From Microbacterium sp. 1.5R (GTDB lineage: Bacteria > Actinomycetota > Actinomycetes > Actinomycetales > Microbacteriaceae): 64,000 nt of DNA. The position numbers were made by a program, and so were the translations under genes. The stretch lies in NCBI RefSeq assembly GCF_007667425.1, contig NZ_VDRC01000001.1, positions 1,011,379-1,075,378 of the forward strand, given 5' to 3'. Under the pieces are notes generated by a model that searched no databases, had not been told where the DNA came from, and saw only the letters and a program-made list of their open reading frames with translations. Positions within the stretch are counted from its first letter, which is position 1; every line of letters starts with the position of its first letter. This document shows positions 25,422-34,371 of this stretch, in pieces.

Positions 25422-25459
25422 CTAACCGGAACCGGATGTTCCGTATCCGTTTCTGTTAG
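25422..25459. promoter_or_regulatory. Nested inverted repeats, candidate TetR operator
   Basis: Outer arms CTAAC (25422-25426) and GTTAG (25455-25459) enclose inner arms GGAAC (25428-25432) and GTTCC (25438-25442), in the 102-bp gap between the SDR-like gene and the TetR gene. The inner palindrome GGAAC CGGAT GTTCC has the 5-bp centre usual for TetR sites, and related ACCGGAT/ATCCGT segments flank it. Confidence 0.55.
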
Positions 25460-25468
25460 GCTCGATGC

Positions 25469-26119
25469 ATGCCCCTCGATGCTCCGTCCACTCGCCGACC
25501 TCGCGCTGATGCCGAGCGCAACCGCCGCCGCATCCTCGACGCCGCCTCGACGGTGTTCGCCGAACGCGGCCCTTCCGCGACCCTGAGCGACGTCGCCGCG
25601 CAGGCCGGCGTCGGCATCGGCACGATCTACCGCAAGTTCCCCGACAAGGTCGCGCTGCTCGATGCGCTCTTCGACGACAAGATCGGCGCCGTCATGACGG
25701 TCGTCGACGATGCCGCCGCCCTCTCCGATCCCGGAGACGCGTTCCGCTCGTACCTCTTCGGGATGATCGCGCTGCACGCGCAGGACCGCAGCCTCGCCAC
25801 CGTGCTGTTCGGGCCCGACCGGTTCGACCGATTCCCCGCCGAGATCAGCGACCGACTGGCCGGCGTCGCCGACGCGCTCATCGATGCCGCCGTCGCCGCC
25901 GATGAGCTGCGCCCCGGCTTCACCCGTCAGGACACGATCGCGCTCGGCGTCATGATCAGCACGCTCGCAATGGCCTATCGGGAGATCGAGCCGGATCTGT
26001 GGCGGCGCTACGCCGCACTGGTCGTCGACGGCACCCGCCCGTCCATCGCGACGGCGGCCCTCGACCCGCGACCGCTCGAATTCCGCGCGATGGCGGAGTC
26101 TCTGAGCCGCATCCTCTGA
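25469..26119 (+). CDS. TetR-family regulator
   Basis: 216 residues. The N-terminal helix-turn-helix is typical (RILDAASTVFAERG, then VAAQAGVGIGTIYRKFPDK). The C-terminal helical ligand domain ends LEFRAMAESLSRIL and is family-variable. It is divergent from the SDR-like gene, whose promoter region carries nested inverted repeats, and convergent with the aldehyde dehydrogenase operon. Likely represses the SDR-like gene and itself; the ligand is unknown. Confidence 0.9.
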   Translation: MPLDAPSTRRPRADAERNRRRILDAASTVFAERGPSATLSDVAAQAGVGIGTIYRKFPDKVALLDALFDDKIGAVMTVVDDAAALSDPGDAFRSYLFGMIALHAQDRSLATVLFGPDRFDRFPAEISDRLAGVADALIDAAVAADELRPGFTRQDTIALGVMISTLAMAYREIEPDLWRRYAALVVDGTRPSIATAALDPRPLEFRAMAESLSRIL

Positions 26120-26139
26120 CCGGCGCGACCCCGCCGGTC
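26118..26139. terminator. Bidirectional terminator hairpin
   Basis: Eight-bp arms GACCGGCG / CGCCGGTC with a 6-nt loop overlap the TetR stop codon and end just before the stop of the convergent dehydrogenase gene. Confidence 0.55.
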
Positions 26140-26141
26140 GA

Positions 26142-27569
26142 TCAGGGGGCGATGCCGATGTACTTCTCCTCCAGGTACTCCAGGATGCCCTCGCTCGACC
26201 CCTCGCGCCCGAGTCCCGACTGCTTCACCCCGCCGAAGGGCGCCGCGGGGTCGGACAGCACTCCCCTGTTCACGCCGACCATCCCGGCCTCCAGCCGCAG
26301 CGCGGTGCGCAGCGCCAGCGCCTCCTCGCCGAACACGTAGGCGATCAGTCCGTAGATCGTGTCGTTGGCCATCCTGACCATCTCGTCGACGTCGTCGACG
26401 CGCACGACGGCGGCCACCGGGCCGAAGATCTCCGTACGGGTCAGCGACGACCCGTGCGCGACGTCGACGACCAGCGTGGGCGGATAGAAGGCGCCGGCGG
26501 TCGACGCGGTGCCGCCCCGCACGACGCGCGCGCCCTCCGCCTCCGCAGCGACCACGAGGTCGGCGACCTTGTCGCGCTCCGTGGTCGAGACGAGCGCGCC
26601 GAGCGTGTTCTCGCGGTCGAGGCCAGGCCCCCACCGCACCTCGCCGAGTGCCGCGTCGAGCGCGGCGACGAATTCGTCGTGCACCGAGGAGTGGACGTAG
26701 AAGCGGTTGGCCGCGGTGCACGCCGATCCGCCGTTGCGCATCTTGGCGAGCATGGCGCCGGCGACGGCCTCCTCGACATCCGCCCCGGGCAGCACGAGGA
26801 AGGGGGCGTTGCCACCGAGCTCCATCGAGGTCGAGACGACGGTGTCGGCAGCCTCGTGCAGGAGCACCCGCCCGACCTCGGTGGACCCCGTGAACGACAT
26901 CTTGCGCACGGCGGGGTGCTGCATCATGTGGGCGACGGCCGGTCCGGTCGGAGCGGGCGTGACGAGGTTGACCACGCCGTCGGGCACCCCGGCACGGGCG
27001 AGTACATCGACGACGTAGGCCGCGGTGAGCGGGGTCTCGCTGGCGGGCTTGAGGATCGTCGTGCACCCGGCCGCGAGCGCCGGAGCGAGCTTGCGGGTGG
27101 CCATCGCCGCGGGGAAGTTCCACGGGGTGACGAGCAGCGACACTCCGATGGGCTCCCGCGTGACGATGATGCGCTTGTCTCCGTTCGGCGACAGGCGGAA
27201 GTCGCCGGGGATGCGCACGGCCTCCTCGGCGAACCACCGGAAGAACTCTGTCGCGTATCCCGCCTCGGCCGCGGCATCCGGCCAGGACTTGCCGTTCTCG
27301 CGCACCATGAGCTCGGTCAGCGTCTCCTTCTCCTCGGTGAGGATGTCGAAGGCTCGACGGAGGATCTCCGAGCGCTCGCGGGGCGACGTCGCCGCCCACG
27401 CGGGGAGCGCCGCCTCCGCAGCCTCGACCGCGGCGGTGCAGTCGTCGATCGTGGCGATCGCGAACTCGGCGATGGTCGACCCGTCGGAGGGGTCGATGAC
27501 GGGGAACGTGGCGCCGTCGCCGCCGGAGCGCCAGACGCCGTCGATGAACAGCTCGGAACGGTGGGTCAT
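26142..27569 (-). CDS. Aldehyde dehydrogenase, succinate-semialdehyde dehydrogenase type
   Basis: 475 residues from ATG 27569, behind GAGGAAGAG. NAD-binding and active-site motifs are intact: PWNFPAAMATRKLAPALAAG, KPASETPLTA, FTGSTEVGR, the general base Glu in MELGGNAP and the catalytic Cys in NGGSACTAANRFYVH. Overall it resembles the GabD subgroup that oxidises succinate semialdehyde and other short-chain aldehydes. It is the last gene of the seven-gene leftward operon that begins with the DUF6282 gene, and probably removes the aldehyde made by the upstream aldolase or alcohol dehydrogenase. Confidence 0.93.
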   Translation of the reverse strand: MTHRSELFIDGVWRSGGDGATFPVIDPSDGSTIAEFAIATIDDCTAAVEAAEAALPAWAATSPRERSEILRRAFDILTEEKETLTELMVRENGKSWPDAAAEAGYATEFFRWFAEEAVRIPGDFRLSPNGDKRIIVTREPIGVSLLVTPWNFPAAMATRKLAPALAAGCTTILKPASETPLTAAYVVDVLARAGVPDGVVNLVTPAPTGPAVAHMMQHPAVRKMSFTGSTEVGRVLLHEAADTVVSTSMELGGNAPFLVLPGADVEEAVAGAMLAKMRNGGSACTAANRFYVHSSVHDEFVAALDAALGEVRWGPGLDRENTLGALVSTTERDKVADLVVAAEAEGARVVRGGTASTAGAFYPPTLVVDVAHGSSLTRTEIFGPVAAVVRVDDVDEMVRMANDTIYGLIAYVFGEEALALRTALRLEAGMVGVNRGVLSDPAAPFGGVKQSGLGREGSSEGILEYLEEKYIGIAP

Positions 27570-27586
27570 TTCTCTTCCTCTTCGGA

Positions 27587-28822
27587 TCAGTCCAGGCGCG
27601 AGCGGTCGCCGTCGAACGCGGCGTCCAGGATGCGCATCAGCAGGTCGGGGGTGGCCGCCACGCTCGCGAGGGCCGTCAGCCGGGTGACCCCGGCCGCGAG
27701 TTCCGCCACCTGCGGCAACTGGGAGCGGGTGAGGCCGAGCTCGGCCAGCGAGGGCGCCAGCCCGATCTCGGCGCAGATCTCGGCGAGGCGGTCGATCGCG
27801 GCCTGCGCGTCGTCGGTCGGCGACCCGGTCGCGACGCCCAGCGCGACCGCCATCTCGGCCAGCTGCGGCTGCGTCTCGGCACGACAGGCCTGCAGCACGT
27901 ACGGCAGCATGAGGCCGGTGCCCAGCCCGTGCGGGGTATGCGTCATCGCGCCGATCGGATACTGCAGCGCGTGCGACAGGTGCGTGCCGCCCGACCCGAA
28001 GGCGAGTCCGCCGAGCAGGCTGCCCCAGGCCATCTGCTCGCGCGCATCGAGGTCGTCGCCGAGCGCGACCGCGCGCGGAAGCGCTGTGCCCATCGCGCGC
28101 AGGCCGTCGAGCGCCAGCAGGGCGCTCAGGCGGTTGCGGCCGACGAAGATCGGCAGTCGCTCCGACCACTCCGGGTCGCGCGCGACGGCCGTGAACGACT
28201 CGGCGCAGTGCACGATCGCGTCGATGCCCGAATGCGCCGTCACGTGCGCGGGGGCGCCGACGGTGAGGTCGGGGTCGACGATCGCCACCCGCGGGACGAG
28301 CCGCGCGTCGGAGACCCCGACCTTCAGCGCACGGTCGGGATCGGAGACCACGGCGACCGGAGTCGCCTCGGAGCCCGTTCCCGCCGTCGTGGGCACGGCG
28401 ACGATCGGCAGCACCGGCCCTCGGACCCTGTTCTCGCCGTAATAGTCGGAGAGCGGGCCCGGCTGCGACAGCAGCAGCGCGACGAGCTTGCCGAGGTCGA
28501 GCGCCGACCCGCCGCCCCAGGCCACCACGACGTCCGGATGCCACGCGCGCGCCGCATCCGCGGCGGCGACCACCTCGGCCACGGGCAGCTCCGGCACCAC
28601 CTCGCTGTGCACGCGGACGGCGACGCCCGACGAGTCGAGGGCATCGAGCGCCTCCGCGAAGCTCTCCGAGCGGGCGAGGAACGGATCGACGACCATCAGG
28701 GCGCGGCTGCCGAGCTCGGCGACCGCTGCGGCGAGGGAGCGACGCGCACCCCGGCCGAAGTGCACGGCATCCGGCGCGCGCATCACCGCGTGCGACAGCG
28801 TCTGCGACGATGGTCCGCTCAT
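27587..28822 (-). CDS. Iron-containing alcohol dehydrogenase
   Basis: 411 residues, group III (Fe-ADH). Nucleotide-binding segment WGGGSALDLGK and PTTAGTGSEATPVAVVSD are present. Metal ligands appear as Asp and His in HSGIDAIVHCAESF, and His residues in HALQYPIGAMTHTPHGLGTG. It probably oxidises an alcohol or hydroxy acid using NAD. The ATG at 28822 overlaps the stop of the upstream SDR (TCA read as TGA). Confidence 0.92.
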   Translation of the reverse strand: MSGPSSQTLSHAVMRAPDAVHFGRGARRSLAAAVAELGSRALMVVDPFLARSESFAEALDALDSSGVAVRVHSEVVPELPVAEVVAAADAARAWHPDVVVAWGGGSALDLGKLVALLLSQPGPLSDYYGENRVRGPVLPIVAVPTTAGTGSEATPVAVVSDPDRALKVGVSDARLVPRVAIVDPDLTVGAPAHVTAHSGIDAIVHCAESFTAVARDPEWSERLPIFVGRNRLSALLALDGLRAMGTALPRAVALGDDLDAREQMAWGSLLGGLAFGSGGTHLSHALQYPIGAMTHTPHGLGTGLMLPYVLQACRAETQPQLAEMAVALGVATGSPTDDAQAAIDRLAEICAEIGLAPSLAELGLTRSQLPQVAELAAGVTRLTALASVAATPDLLMRILDAAFDGDRSRLD

Positions 28823-29577
28823 GCGGTCATCCCTCCCTCGACGGGCAGCACCGCGCCGGTCGTGTGGCTCGCGCGGTCGCTGAGCAGCCAGGCGGCGGCG
28901 TTCGCGACCTCGGCACCGGTACCGATCTTGCCCAGCGGCATCGCCGCGAGACGCCTGTCCATCGCCTGCGGATCCGCCGCCAGCATCGCGTCGATCATCG
29001 CCGAGCGAGTCGGACCAGGCGCGACGGCGTTCACCCTGATGCCGAGGGGGCCGTTGTCGTGCGCGGCGCTGCGGGTGAGGCCGTTCACCGCGTGCTTGGT
29101 CGCCTGGTAGACACCGAGGCCGCTGCTGCCCTTGGCGCCGCCCACGCTCGAAGTGTTGACGATCGCGCCGAAGCCCTGGGCCCGCATGACCCGCAGCTCT
29201 TCGCGGAGGCACAGCCACATGCCCTTCACGTTCACCGCCATGACGTGGTCGAAGTCCTCTTCCGTCACCTCGTGCAGCAGACCGACCTGCCCAAGGCCCG
29301 CATTGTTGAAGGCGCCGTCGAGACGTCCGAACGCCGCGACGGTCTCGTCGACCATGCGCGCGACGTCGCCGGCAGAGGTCACGTCGCCGACGACGACGCG
29401 CACCTCACGGTCAGCGGAGCGCAGCTCCTCGGCGATCTCGTCGAGCGCGGCGCCCGAGCGGGCCGCGAGCACCAGGCGCGCTCCCTCGTCGGCGAACACG
29501 CGCGCGGCCTCGCGGCCGATGCCCGTGCTGGCCCCGATCAGGAGCACCGCCTTGTCGTGCAGCAGTGATGCGGTCAT
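28819..29577 (-). CDS. Short-chain dehydrogenase/reductase
   Basis: 252 residues, classical SDR. Cofactor motif GASTGIGREA, NNAG in AFNNAGLGQ, active-site Ser in NTSSVGG and YQATK are all present, with the C-terminal GAVLPVEGG. Start ATG 29577 is behind GAGAAGAGG. In the operon it lies between an aldolase and an alcohol dehydrogenase. Probably oxidises a hydroxy-acid intermediate. The preceding gap of 118 bp (29578-29695) has no convincing gene. Confidence 0.92.
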   Translation of the reverse strand: MTASLLHDKAVLLIGASTGIGREAARVFADEGARLVLAARSGAALDEIAEELRSADREVRVVVGDVTSAGDVARMVDETVAAFGRLDGAFNNAGLGQVGLLHEVTEEDFDHVMAVNVKGMWLCLREELRVMRAQGFGAIVNTSSVGGAKGSSGLGVYQATKHAVNGLTRSAAHDNGPLGIRVNAVAPGPTRSAMIDAMLAADPQAMDRRLAAMPLGKIGTGAEVANAAAWLLSDRASHTTGAVLPVEGGMTA

Positions 29578-29695
29578 CGGATCCTCTTCTCGCGGCGGCG
29601 GACGGGCGTCGCAGCACCACGCGGACGCGCGGGTGCGGTGTGCGTACGGAGTCGGCGGGGCGCTGCCTCCATGATGTCGACCGGAGCGGGCGGTG

Positions 29696-30481
29696 TCACC
29701 GGCGCACCGTCCGTCCCGCGTCGACGGCGGCGCGGGCGGCCGCGCCGAGCAGGCTCGCGTCGTTGCTCATCATCGTGAAGTCGAAACCGACCCGGACGGA
29801 TGCCTCGACCGACGACGCCGTGGCACCGCCGGCGTTCCCGATCGGCACCCCCACGGCGTGCGAGGCGGCCACGGCATCGGCGATGAGGCGCTGCACCTCC
29901 GGGTCGCTCTCAGCCCTGCCGATTCCGGTGGAGAGATCCGCAGCCCCGACGAGGAGGGCATCGACGCCGTCGACCGCGGCGATCGCCGCCGCGGCGGATG
30001 CCGCCTCCGCGCTCTCGATCTGCGGGATGAGGACGACCTCCTCGTCGCCGTAGCGCAGGTACTCCTCGCGCGAGAGCGCCCCCCACGCCCCCGCGCGACT
30101 CGTCGACCCCACGCCGCGCGTCCCCCGCGGCGCGAATCGCACGGCCGCCGCAGCCGCCTGCGCCTGAGCCACGGTGTCGACGTGCGGCAGCATGATTCCC
30201 TCGGCTCCCGCGTCCAGCACGCGCTGCACGATCCCGCCGTCGAGCGACGGCACCCGGACGATCGGGGCGACGCCCGTGAGCAGGGCGACGCCGATGTGAC
30301 GGTGCACGGTCTCCATGCTCATCGCCGAGTGCTCGAGATCGATCACCGCGAAGTCGAAACCGGCCAGGGCTACGAGCTCCATGCTCTCCACCGCGGGCAG
30401 CTTCACCCAGGTGCCGAGCGGCACGGCATCGGCGCGCCGCAACGCGGCGCGGAAGAGGCTGCGCCTCGGCATCCCTCCCAT
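29696..30481 (-). CDS. HpcH/HpaI family aldolase
   Basis: 261 residues from ATG 30481, five bases after GGAGGGG, overlapping the stop of the bicupin gene (TGATG). Family motifs: LGTWVKLPAVESMELVALAG, the metal/pyruvate site FAVIDLEHS, VRVPSLDGGIVQRVLDAGA, GIMLPHVDT and PQIESAEA. These class II aldolases cleave 4-hydroxy-2-oxo acids to pyruvate plus an aldehyde, using a divalent metal. The aldehyde and alcohol dehydrogenases of the operon fit downstream use of the aldehyde. Confidence 0.9.
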   Translation of the reverse strand: MGGMPRRSLFRAALRRADAVPLGTWVKLPAVESMELVALAGFDFAVIDLEHSAMSMETVHRHIGVALLTGVAPIVRVPSLDGGIVQRVLDAGAEGIMLPHVDTVAQAQAAAAAVRFAPRGTRGVGSTSRAGAWGALSREEYLRYGDEEVVLIPQIESAEAASAAAAIAAVDGVDALLVGAADLSTGIGRAESDPEVQRLIADAVAASHAVGVPIGNAGGATASSVEASVRVGFDFTMMSNDASLLGAAARAAVDAGRTVRR

Positions 30482-31422
30482 CAGAGCCCCTCCGGCACGC
30501 CGACGCCCGGCCGGGCGGGGTAGTCGGCGGCGTTGAGCACCCACCCCGAGGCCGAGAAGTCGACGCGCGGCGGCGAGAAGATGTCGATGAGCTGCTGGTG
30601 CGGCCCCACGCCCTGCGTGGTGTGCACGGTCGGCGGCGGGATGACGCAGATCGACGGGGTGGCGATCTCGCGGCTCTCGTCCGGTCGCCACTGCGTCGAA
30701 TCCGGACCCCACGGGTAGCGGATGTGGTGCACGAACCGCCCCTGAACGGCGAGGGAGATCTGCTCGAAGTCGTCGTGGAAGTGCGGCGACAGCTTCAGCG
30801 GGTCGCGCGGCTGCGGCTCCTCGGCGAGGAAGTTGACCATGAGGTTCGTGGTGCGGAAGATGCGGCCGAACCGCCCCGGTGCGATCGGGGTCTCGGCGAG
30901 CGGGTACACGCGCAGACGGAACCCGTCGACGGGGTCGGGCCATTCGCCGAGCGGTGCGGCGCGCGGATCGGGCTCGTCGTACGCGTCGGCGTTCAGCGCC
31001 GCGGCGCGCAGATCGTCGGCGACGACGGAGAAGAGCCGGATGAGGATGCCGTCCTCTACGACCTCGATCGACGACTCTCCCGGTGGCACGACCACGAAGG
31101 CCTCCTCCGCGACGTCCTGCGTCTCGGCGCCGGCCCGCACGCGGATCGGCGCGCTGCCCGAATACTGCAGCACCGCGTACTCGTCGGGCTGATCGGCGCG
31201 GGTGAACGTGTCACCCGCCACGGCGACCGTGTAGGCCACCACGAGTGTGGCGCTGCGGGCGAGCCAGGTCCGGCTCCCGGCCGGGGTCTGCTCGGTCGGC
31301 TCGAGCGCGAGGAACTCGATCCACTGCGACGGCTTGATGGGCGTGGACGGGTCGACCTCGACGGCGGGGGCCGCCGCCTGCAGGGTCGAGCGGATGTCGT
31401 CTGAGGCGTACTGCGTGGGCAT
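30481..31422 (-). CDS. Bicupin protein
   Basis: 313 residues. Two beta-barrel cupin-like halves: the N-terminal half (about 50-140) lacks a clear metal-binding set, while the second contains PHFHDDFEQISLAVQG and CVIPPPTVHTT, giving a plausible His/Glu metal site. It could be an isomerase, lyase or dioxygenase for a sugar acid or aromatic ring-cleavage product. Start ATG 31422 follows AGGAGC. The next gene's start overlaps its stop. I cannot assign a subfamily by sequence alone. Confidence 0.75.
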   Translation of the reverse strand: MPTQYASDDIRSTLQAAAPAVEVDPSTPIKPSQWIEFLALEPTEQTPAGSRTWLARSATLVVAYTVAVAGDTFTRADQPDEYAVLQYSGSAPIRVRAGAETQDVAEEAFVVVPPGESSIEVVEDGILIRLFSVVADDLRAAALNADAYDEPDPRAAPLGEWPDPVDGFRLRVYPLAETPIAPGRFGRIFRTTNLMVNFLAEEPQPRDPLKLSPHFHDDFEQISLAVQGRFVHHIRYPWGPDSTQWRPDESREIATPSICVIPPPTVHTTQGVGPHQQLIDIFSPPRVDFSASGWVLNAADYPARPGVGVPEGL

Positions 31423-31446
31423 GTCTGCTCCTGGGAATGCGGTCGG

Positions 31447-32379
31447 TCAGAGCGTGACGCCGGCTCGGCCCTTGAGACCGAGCATGCGACGCGCGTCGTC
31501 GGGGGTGGCGATCTCGCGGCCGAGGTCCTCGACGACGGATCGGATCTTCTGCACCTGTTCGGCGTTGCTGCGGGCGAGCCTGCCGCGGCCGATCCACAGG
31601 CTGTCCTCGAGCCCCACACGCACATGGCCGCCCAGCCACGCCGAGTGCGTCGCGAACTGCATCTGCGCGCGCCCCGCGGCGAAGGCGGAGAACTGGTAGT
31701 CGTCGCCGAACAGCGTGTCGGCGATGCGCACCATGTGCTCGAGGTTGGCGTGGTCCGCCCCGATGCCGCCCAGGATGCCGAAGACGCCCTGGATCATGAA
31801 CGGCGGCTTCGCGAGGCCCTTGTCGACGAAGTAGGCGAGCGAATAGAGGTGGCCGATGTCGTAGCACTCGAACTCGAAGCGCGTACCTCTCTTCTCGCCG
31901 AGCTCCCGCAGGGTCTGCTCGATGCGATCGAAGCTGTTGATGAACGGGTGACTGTACGTCCCCCGCACATACGGCTCCTCCCAGTCGTGCTTCCACTCGG
32001 TGACCTTGTCGGCGATGCCCGAGTAGACGAAGTTCATCGACCCCATGTTCAGGCTCGCGAGCTCGGGGCTGAACCGGTTCGCCCCGGCGAGCCGCTGGTC
32101 CATCGTCATCTGCGACGATCCGCCCGTGGTGATGTTGATGACCACGTCGACCTCGTCGAGGATGCGCGGCACGATCTCCTCGTAGATCTCCGCCTCCCAG
32201 GCCGGGCGTCCGTCCGGATGCCGGGCATGGAGGTGGATGATCGCCGACCCCGCGGCGGCGGCGTCGAGCGCCGACCGCACCACCTCGTCGGTGGTGATCG
32301 GCAGGTGGTCGCTCTGCGACGGCACGTTGACGCTGCCCGTCACCGCCGTGGTGATGATGACCTTCTCCGCGATGTGCAC
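31447..32379 (-). CDS. BKACE (DUF849) beta-keto acid cleavage enzyme
   Basis: 310 residues from GTG 32379. The zinc-binding motif HLHARHPDGRPA (His49, His51) follows TTAVTGSVNVPS, as in the 3-keto-5-aminohexanoate cleavage enzyme family. NITTGGSS and FINSFDRIEQTL with later GLEDSLWIGRGRLA also match. BKACE enzymes condense a beta-keto acid with acetyl-CoA to give acetoacetate plus a CoA ester; the acid substrate differs among subfamilies. With DUF6282, aldolase and dehydrogenases it suggests degradation of a beta-keto acid, yet the substrate is unknown. Confidence 0.9.
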   Translation of the reverse strand: MHIAEKVIITTAVTGSVNVPSQSDHLPITTDEVVRSALDAAAAGSAIIHLHARHPDGRPAWEAEIYEEIVPRILDEVDVVINITTGGSSQMTMDQRLAGANRFSPELASLNMGSMNFVYSGIADKVTEWKHDWEEPYVRGTYSHPFINSFDRIEQTLRELGEKRGTRFEFECYDIGHLYSLAYFVDKGLAKPPFMIQGVFGILGGIGADHANLEHMVRIADTLFGDDYQFSAFAAGRAQMQFATHSAWLGGHVRVGLEDSLWIGRGRLARSNAEQVQKIRSVVEDLGREIATPDDARRMLGLKGRAGVTL

Positions 32380-32385
32380 GGCGAC

Positions 32386-33390
32386 CTACGCTCGGCCGAC
32401 GGTGTCGCCCGACCACGGGAGGACGCGGCTGCCGGTCTGCGCCGACGGCTCAGGCGAGTCCTCCAGGCCGAGGAGGTAGGCGGGGTTGTGCACGATCATC
32501 CGCCGGACGTCCTTCTCGGAGATGCCGTGATCGAGCAGCGCCTGCACCACGTAGAGGTAGCCCTCGGTGGGCGGCGGGTTGTCGCGCTGGCCGAGATCGG
32601 AGTCGATGACGGTGCGCTCGGGGCCGATCCGCTCGATCCAGTCGATCAGACGGGAGATCGGCCACCCGGGCGCTGGGACGCCCGGGTGGTACATGGACAT
32701 CTCGTGCTCGACGAAGGCGCCGTAGGAGAGGATCTCCTTCACGTTGCTCTCGCTCGCGCCGATGATGAAGTCGGGGTGGTGCAGCAGGAGCCGCTTCACG
32801 CCCTGTTTCTGCGCGGTGGCGAACCAGGCCTTCTGCGACTCCACGTCGAGGTGGCCGCCGGTCAGCAGGATGTCGGCCTCCGCCACGAGCTGCGCGACGC
32901 GCACCGTCTCTGCCGAGACGTCGCCGTTCTCGTCGAAGATCGACTCCTCCTTCTCTTCGAGGTTCGACCCTGCCGACGGGAAGCCGTCGTCGTGATTGTG
33001 CGCATCGATGTGCTGCTTCGCCGAGACGGTCGGCCCCCACACCGCGCGGCCGCCCATCTGGATGGCGACGGCCACCGCCGAGGGGTTCACCCCGCCGACC
33101 TCGGTGTTGAGGGCCACGCCGCCGTATGCCGGGACGGGCGCCTCGCGGAGCTGATCGCGCATGGCGAGGAGGTCCATCACGGTGTTGTGGTGGTGCGACT
33201 TGATGAGGATCGCTCGCAGACCGATGCGGCCGGCGTCGTGCGAGGCCTCGACGTGGTTGAGGCGGCGCGGGAACGGGCTGGGGCCGGAGTGCGTGTGCAG
33301 ATCGACGGCGCCGTCGATGACCTTCAGCAGAGCGGGCGTGGGCTCTGTGGCCGTGTACGACGGCATGTCGTGTGCGTCGGTGGTGCTCAT
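32386..33390 (-). CDS. DUF6282 family metal-dependent hydrolase-like protein
   Basis: 334 residues from ATG 33390, behind GGAGG. The segment DLHTHSGPSPFPRRLNHVEA near the N-terminus (His32 and His34) and HHHNTVMDLL, LLLHHPDFIIGAS and IDSDLGQRDN are the metal-ligand motifs of an amidohydrolase/PHP-like barrel, and they fit DUF6282. Members are often neighbours of BKACE or aromatic catabolism genes. It is the promoter-proximal gene of the leftward operon, divergent from the IclR regulator at 33590. Confidence 0.8.
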   Translation of the reverse strand: MSTTDAHDMPSYTATEPTPALLKVIDGAVDLHTHSGPSPFPRRLNHVEASHDAGRIGLRAILIKSHHHNTVMDLLAMRDQLREAPVPAYGGVALNTEVGGVNPSAVAVAIQMGGRAVWGPTVSAKQHIDAHNHDDGFPSAGSNLEEKEESIFDENGDVSAETVRVAQLVAEADILLTGGHLDVESQKAWFATAQKQGVKRLLLHHPDFIIGASESNVKEILSYGAFVEHEMSMYHPGVPAPGWPISRLIDWIERIGPERTVIDSDLGQRDNPPPTEGYLYVVQALLDHGISEKDVRRMIVHNPAYLLGLEDSPEPSAQTGSRVLPWSGDTVGRA

Positions 33391-33415
33391 CCGACGACCT
33401 CCTTGTGTTCGGATT

Positions 33416-33433
33416 GTGAATAGCTGCGTTCAC
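33416..33433. promoter_or_regulatory. Inverted repeat, candidate IclR operator (site A)
   Basis: GTGAA (33416-33420) and TTCAC (33429-33433) with an 8-bp centre, 26 bases from the DUF6282 start. It shares TGAATA and GTTCA words with site B. Confidence 0.45.
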
Positions 33434-33498
33434 CATATGACACACATCCCGGCTTGTCCATCGCAACTTTCCCGTCGCTGTTACTGCGACACGACCTG

Positions 33499-33561
33499 TT
33501 GACATCGCCGATCAGACACCCGTATCGTTCATATTCTGAATACCGCGGCTGTAATGTGAAC
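33499..33561 (+). promoter_or_regulatory. Promoter of the IclR-ABC operon with site B inverted repeats
   Basis: TTGACA (33499-33504) and TATCGT (33523-33528) are 18 bp apart, a good sigma-70-type promoter. GTTCATATT (33527-33535) and AATGTGAAC (33553-33561) form an 8-of-9 inverted repeat, and TATTC T GAATA lies inside it. The position over and just after the -10 fits repression by the downstream IclR. Confidence 0.55.
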
Positions 33562-33589
33562 GTCACGACCACTCGACGAGGAGGTGGGC

Positions 33590-34354
33590 ATGGAACTCGA
33601 CGACGACGAGGAGACCCCGACGTCTCTTCCCGAGATCGAGCGAGGCGCGATCCAGTCGATCGAGCGCGCGTCGGCCGTGCTGGCGCTTCTTGATCAGGAC
33701 ACCCGCACCCTGACCCCCGCCCTGGTCGCCGGACGGCTCGGACTCAACCGCACGACCGCGCACCGCTACCTGCAGTCGCTGCAGGGCGCCGGATTCCTGG
33801 ATGCCGGCTACGGCCTCGGGCCGCTCTTCGATCAACTGGCCGCCCTCATCTCCGGGCGACAGCAGATCTTGAGCCTCGCACCGGGGATCATGCGCGAGCT
33901 CTCGGATGCCGCGGAGTCGACGTGCGTGCTCAGCATGCTCGGACGCGGCGGCGCGGTGGTGACCCTCGTCGAAGAGGCACTGCGGGGCACGATCATCCTG
34001 ACCGTCAAAGTCGGGACGAATCTCGAGGTGCGCGCGGCGCAGTCCCGCGCCCTCCTCGCGTTCCAGAGCGACCCCGACGTCGTCGCCCGCGCGCACGCCG
34101 GCCTCGCGCCCGCCGAGATCGCCCGGGAGTCCCAGGAACTCGCGCGCGTGCGCCGAGAGCGTGTCGCCTGGGGCGACCTCGGGCGCATCGGGCTCTCGTC
34201 GGTCGCCGCGCCCGTGTTCGGCGCCCACGACATCCAGGCGGCCATCGCGCTGCTCGGCACCAGCGCGATGCTGCCCTCCGGGGAGTCACGCACCGAGAAG
34301 GTGCAGCTGCTCCGCGACGCCGCAGACCGCCTCAGCGACCTTCTCACCCCCTGA
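33590..34354 (+). CDS. IclR-family regulator
   Basis: 254 residues from ATG 33590, five bases after GAGGAGG; a GTG six bases earlier lies within that site. The N-terminal winged helix (GAIQSIERASAVLALL, then LNRTTAHRYLQSLQGAGFL) and the C-terminal IclR ligand domain are present. It heads the operon with the PotABCD-type importer and is divergent from the DUF6282 operon, so it likely controls both. A similar paralogue ends this operon at 39544. Confidence 0.92.
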   Translation: MELDDDEETPTSLPEIERGAIQSIERASAVLALLDQDTRTLTPALVAGRLGLNRTTAHRYLQSLQGAGFLDAGYGLGPLFDQLAALISGRQQILSLAPGIMRELSDAAESTCVLSMLGRGGAVVTLVEEALRGTIILTVKVGTNLEVRAAQSRALLAFQSDPDVVARAHAGLAPAEIARESQELARVRRERVAWGDLGRIGLSSVAAPVFGAHDIQAAIALLGTSAMLPSGESRTEKVQLLRDAADRLSDLLTP

Positions 34355-34371
34355 CCGGCCCGGAGAGGACC

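Noticed and set aside
29578..29673. A 32-codon leftward frame (begins MEAAPRRLRTH) overlapping the SDR start
   Set aside because: No ribosome site or family similarity; length and Arg content fit chance in GC-rich DNA.
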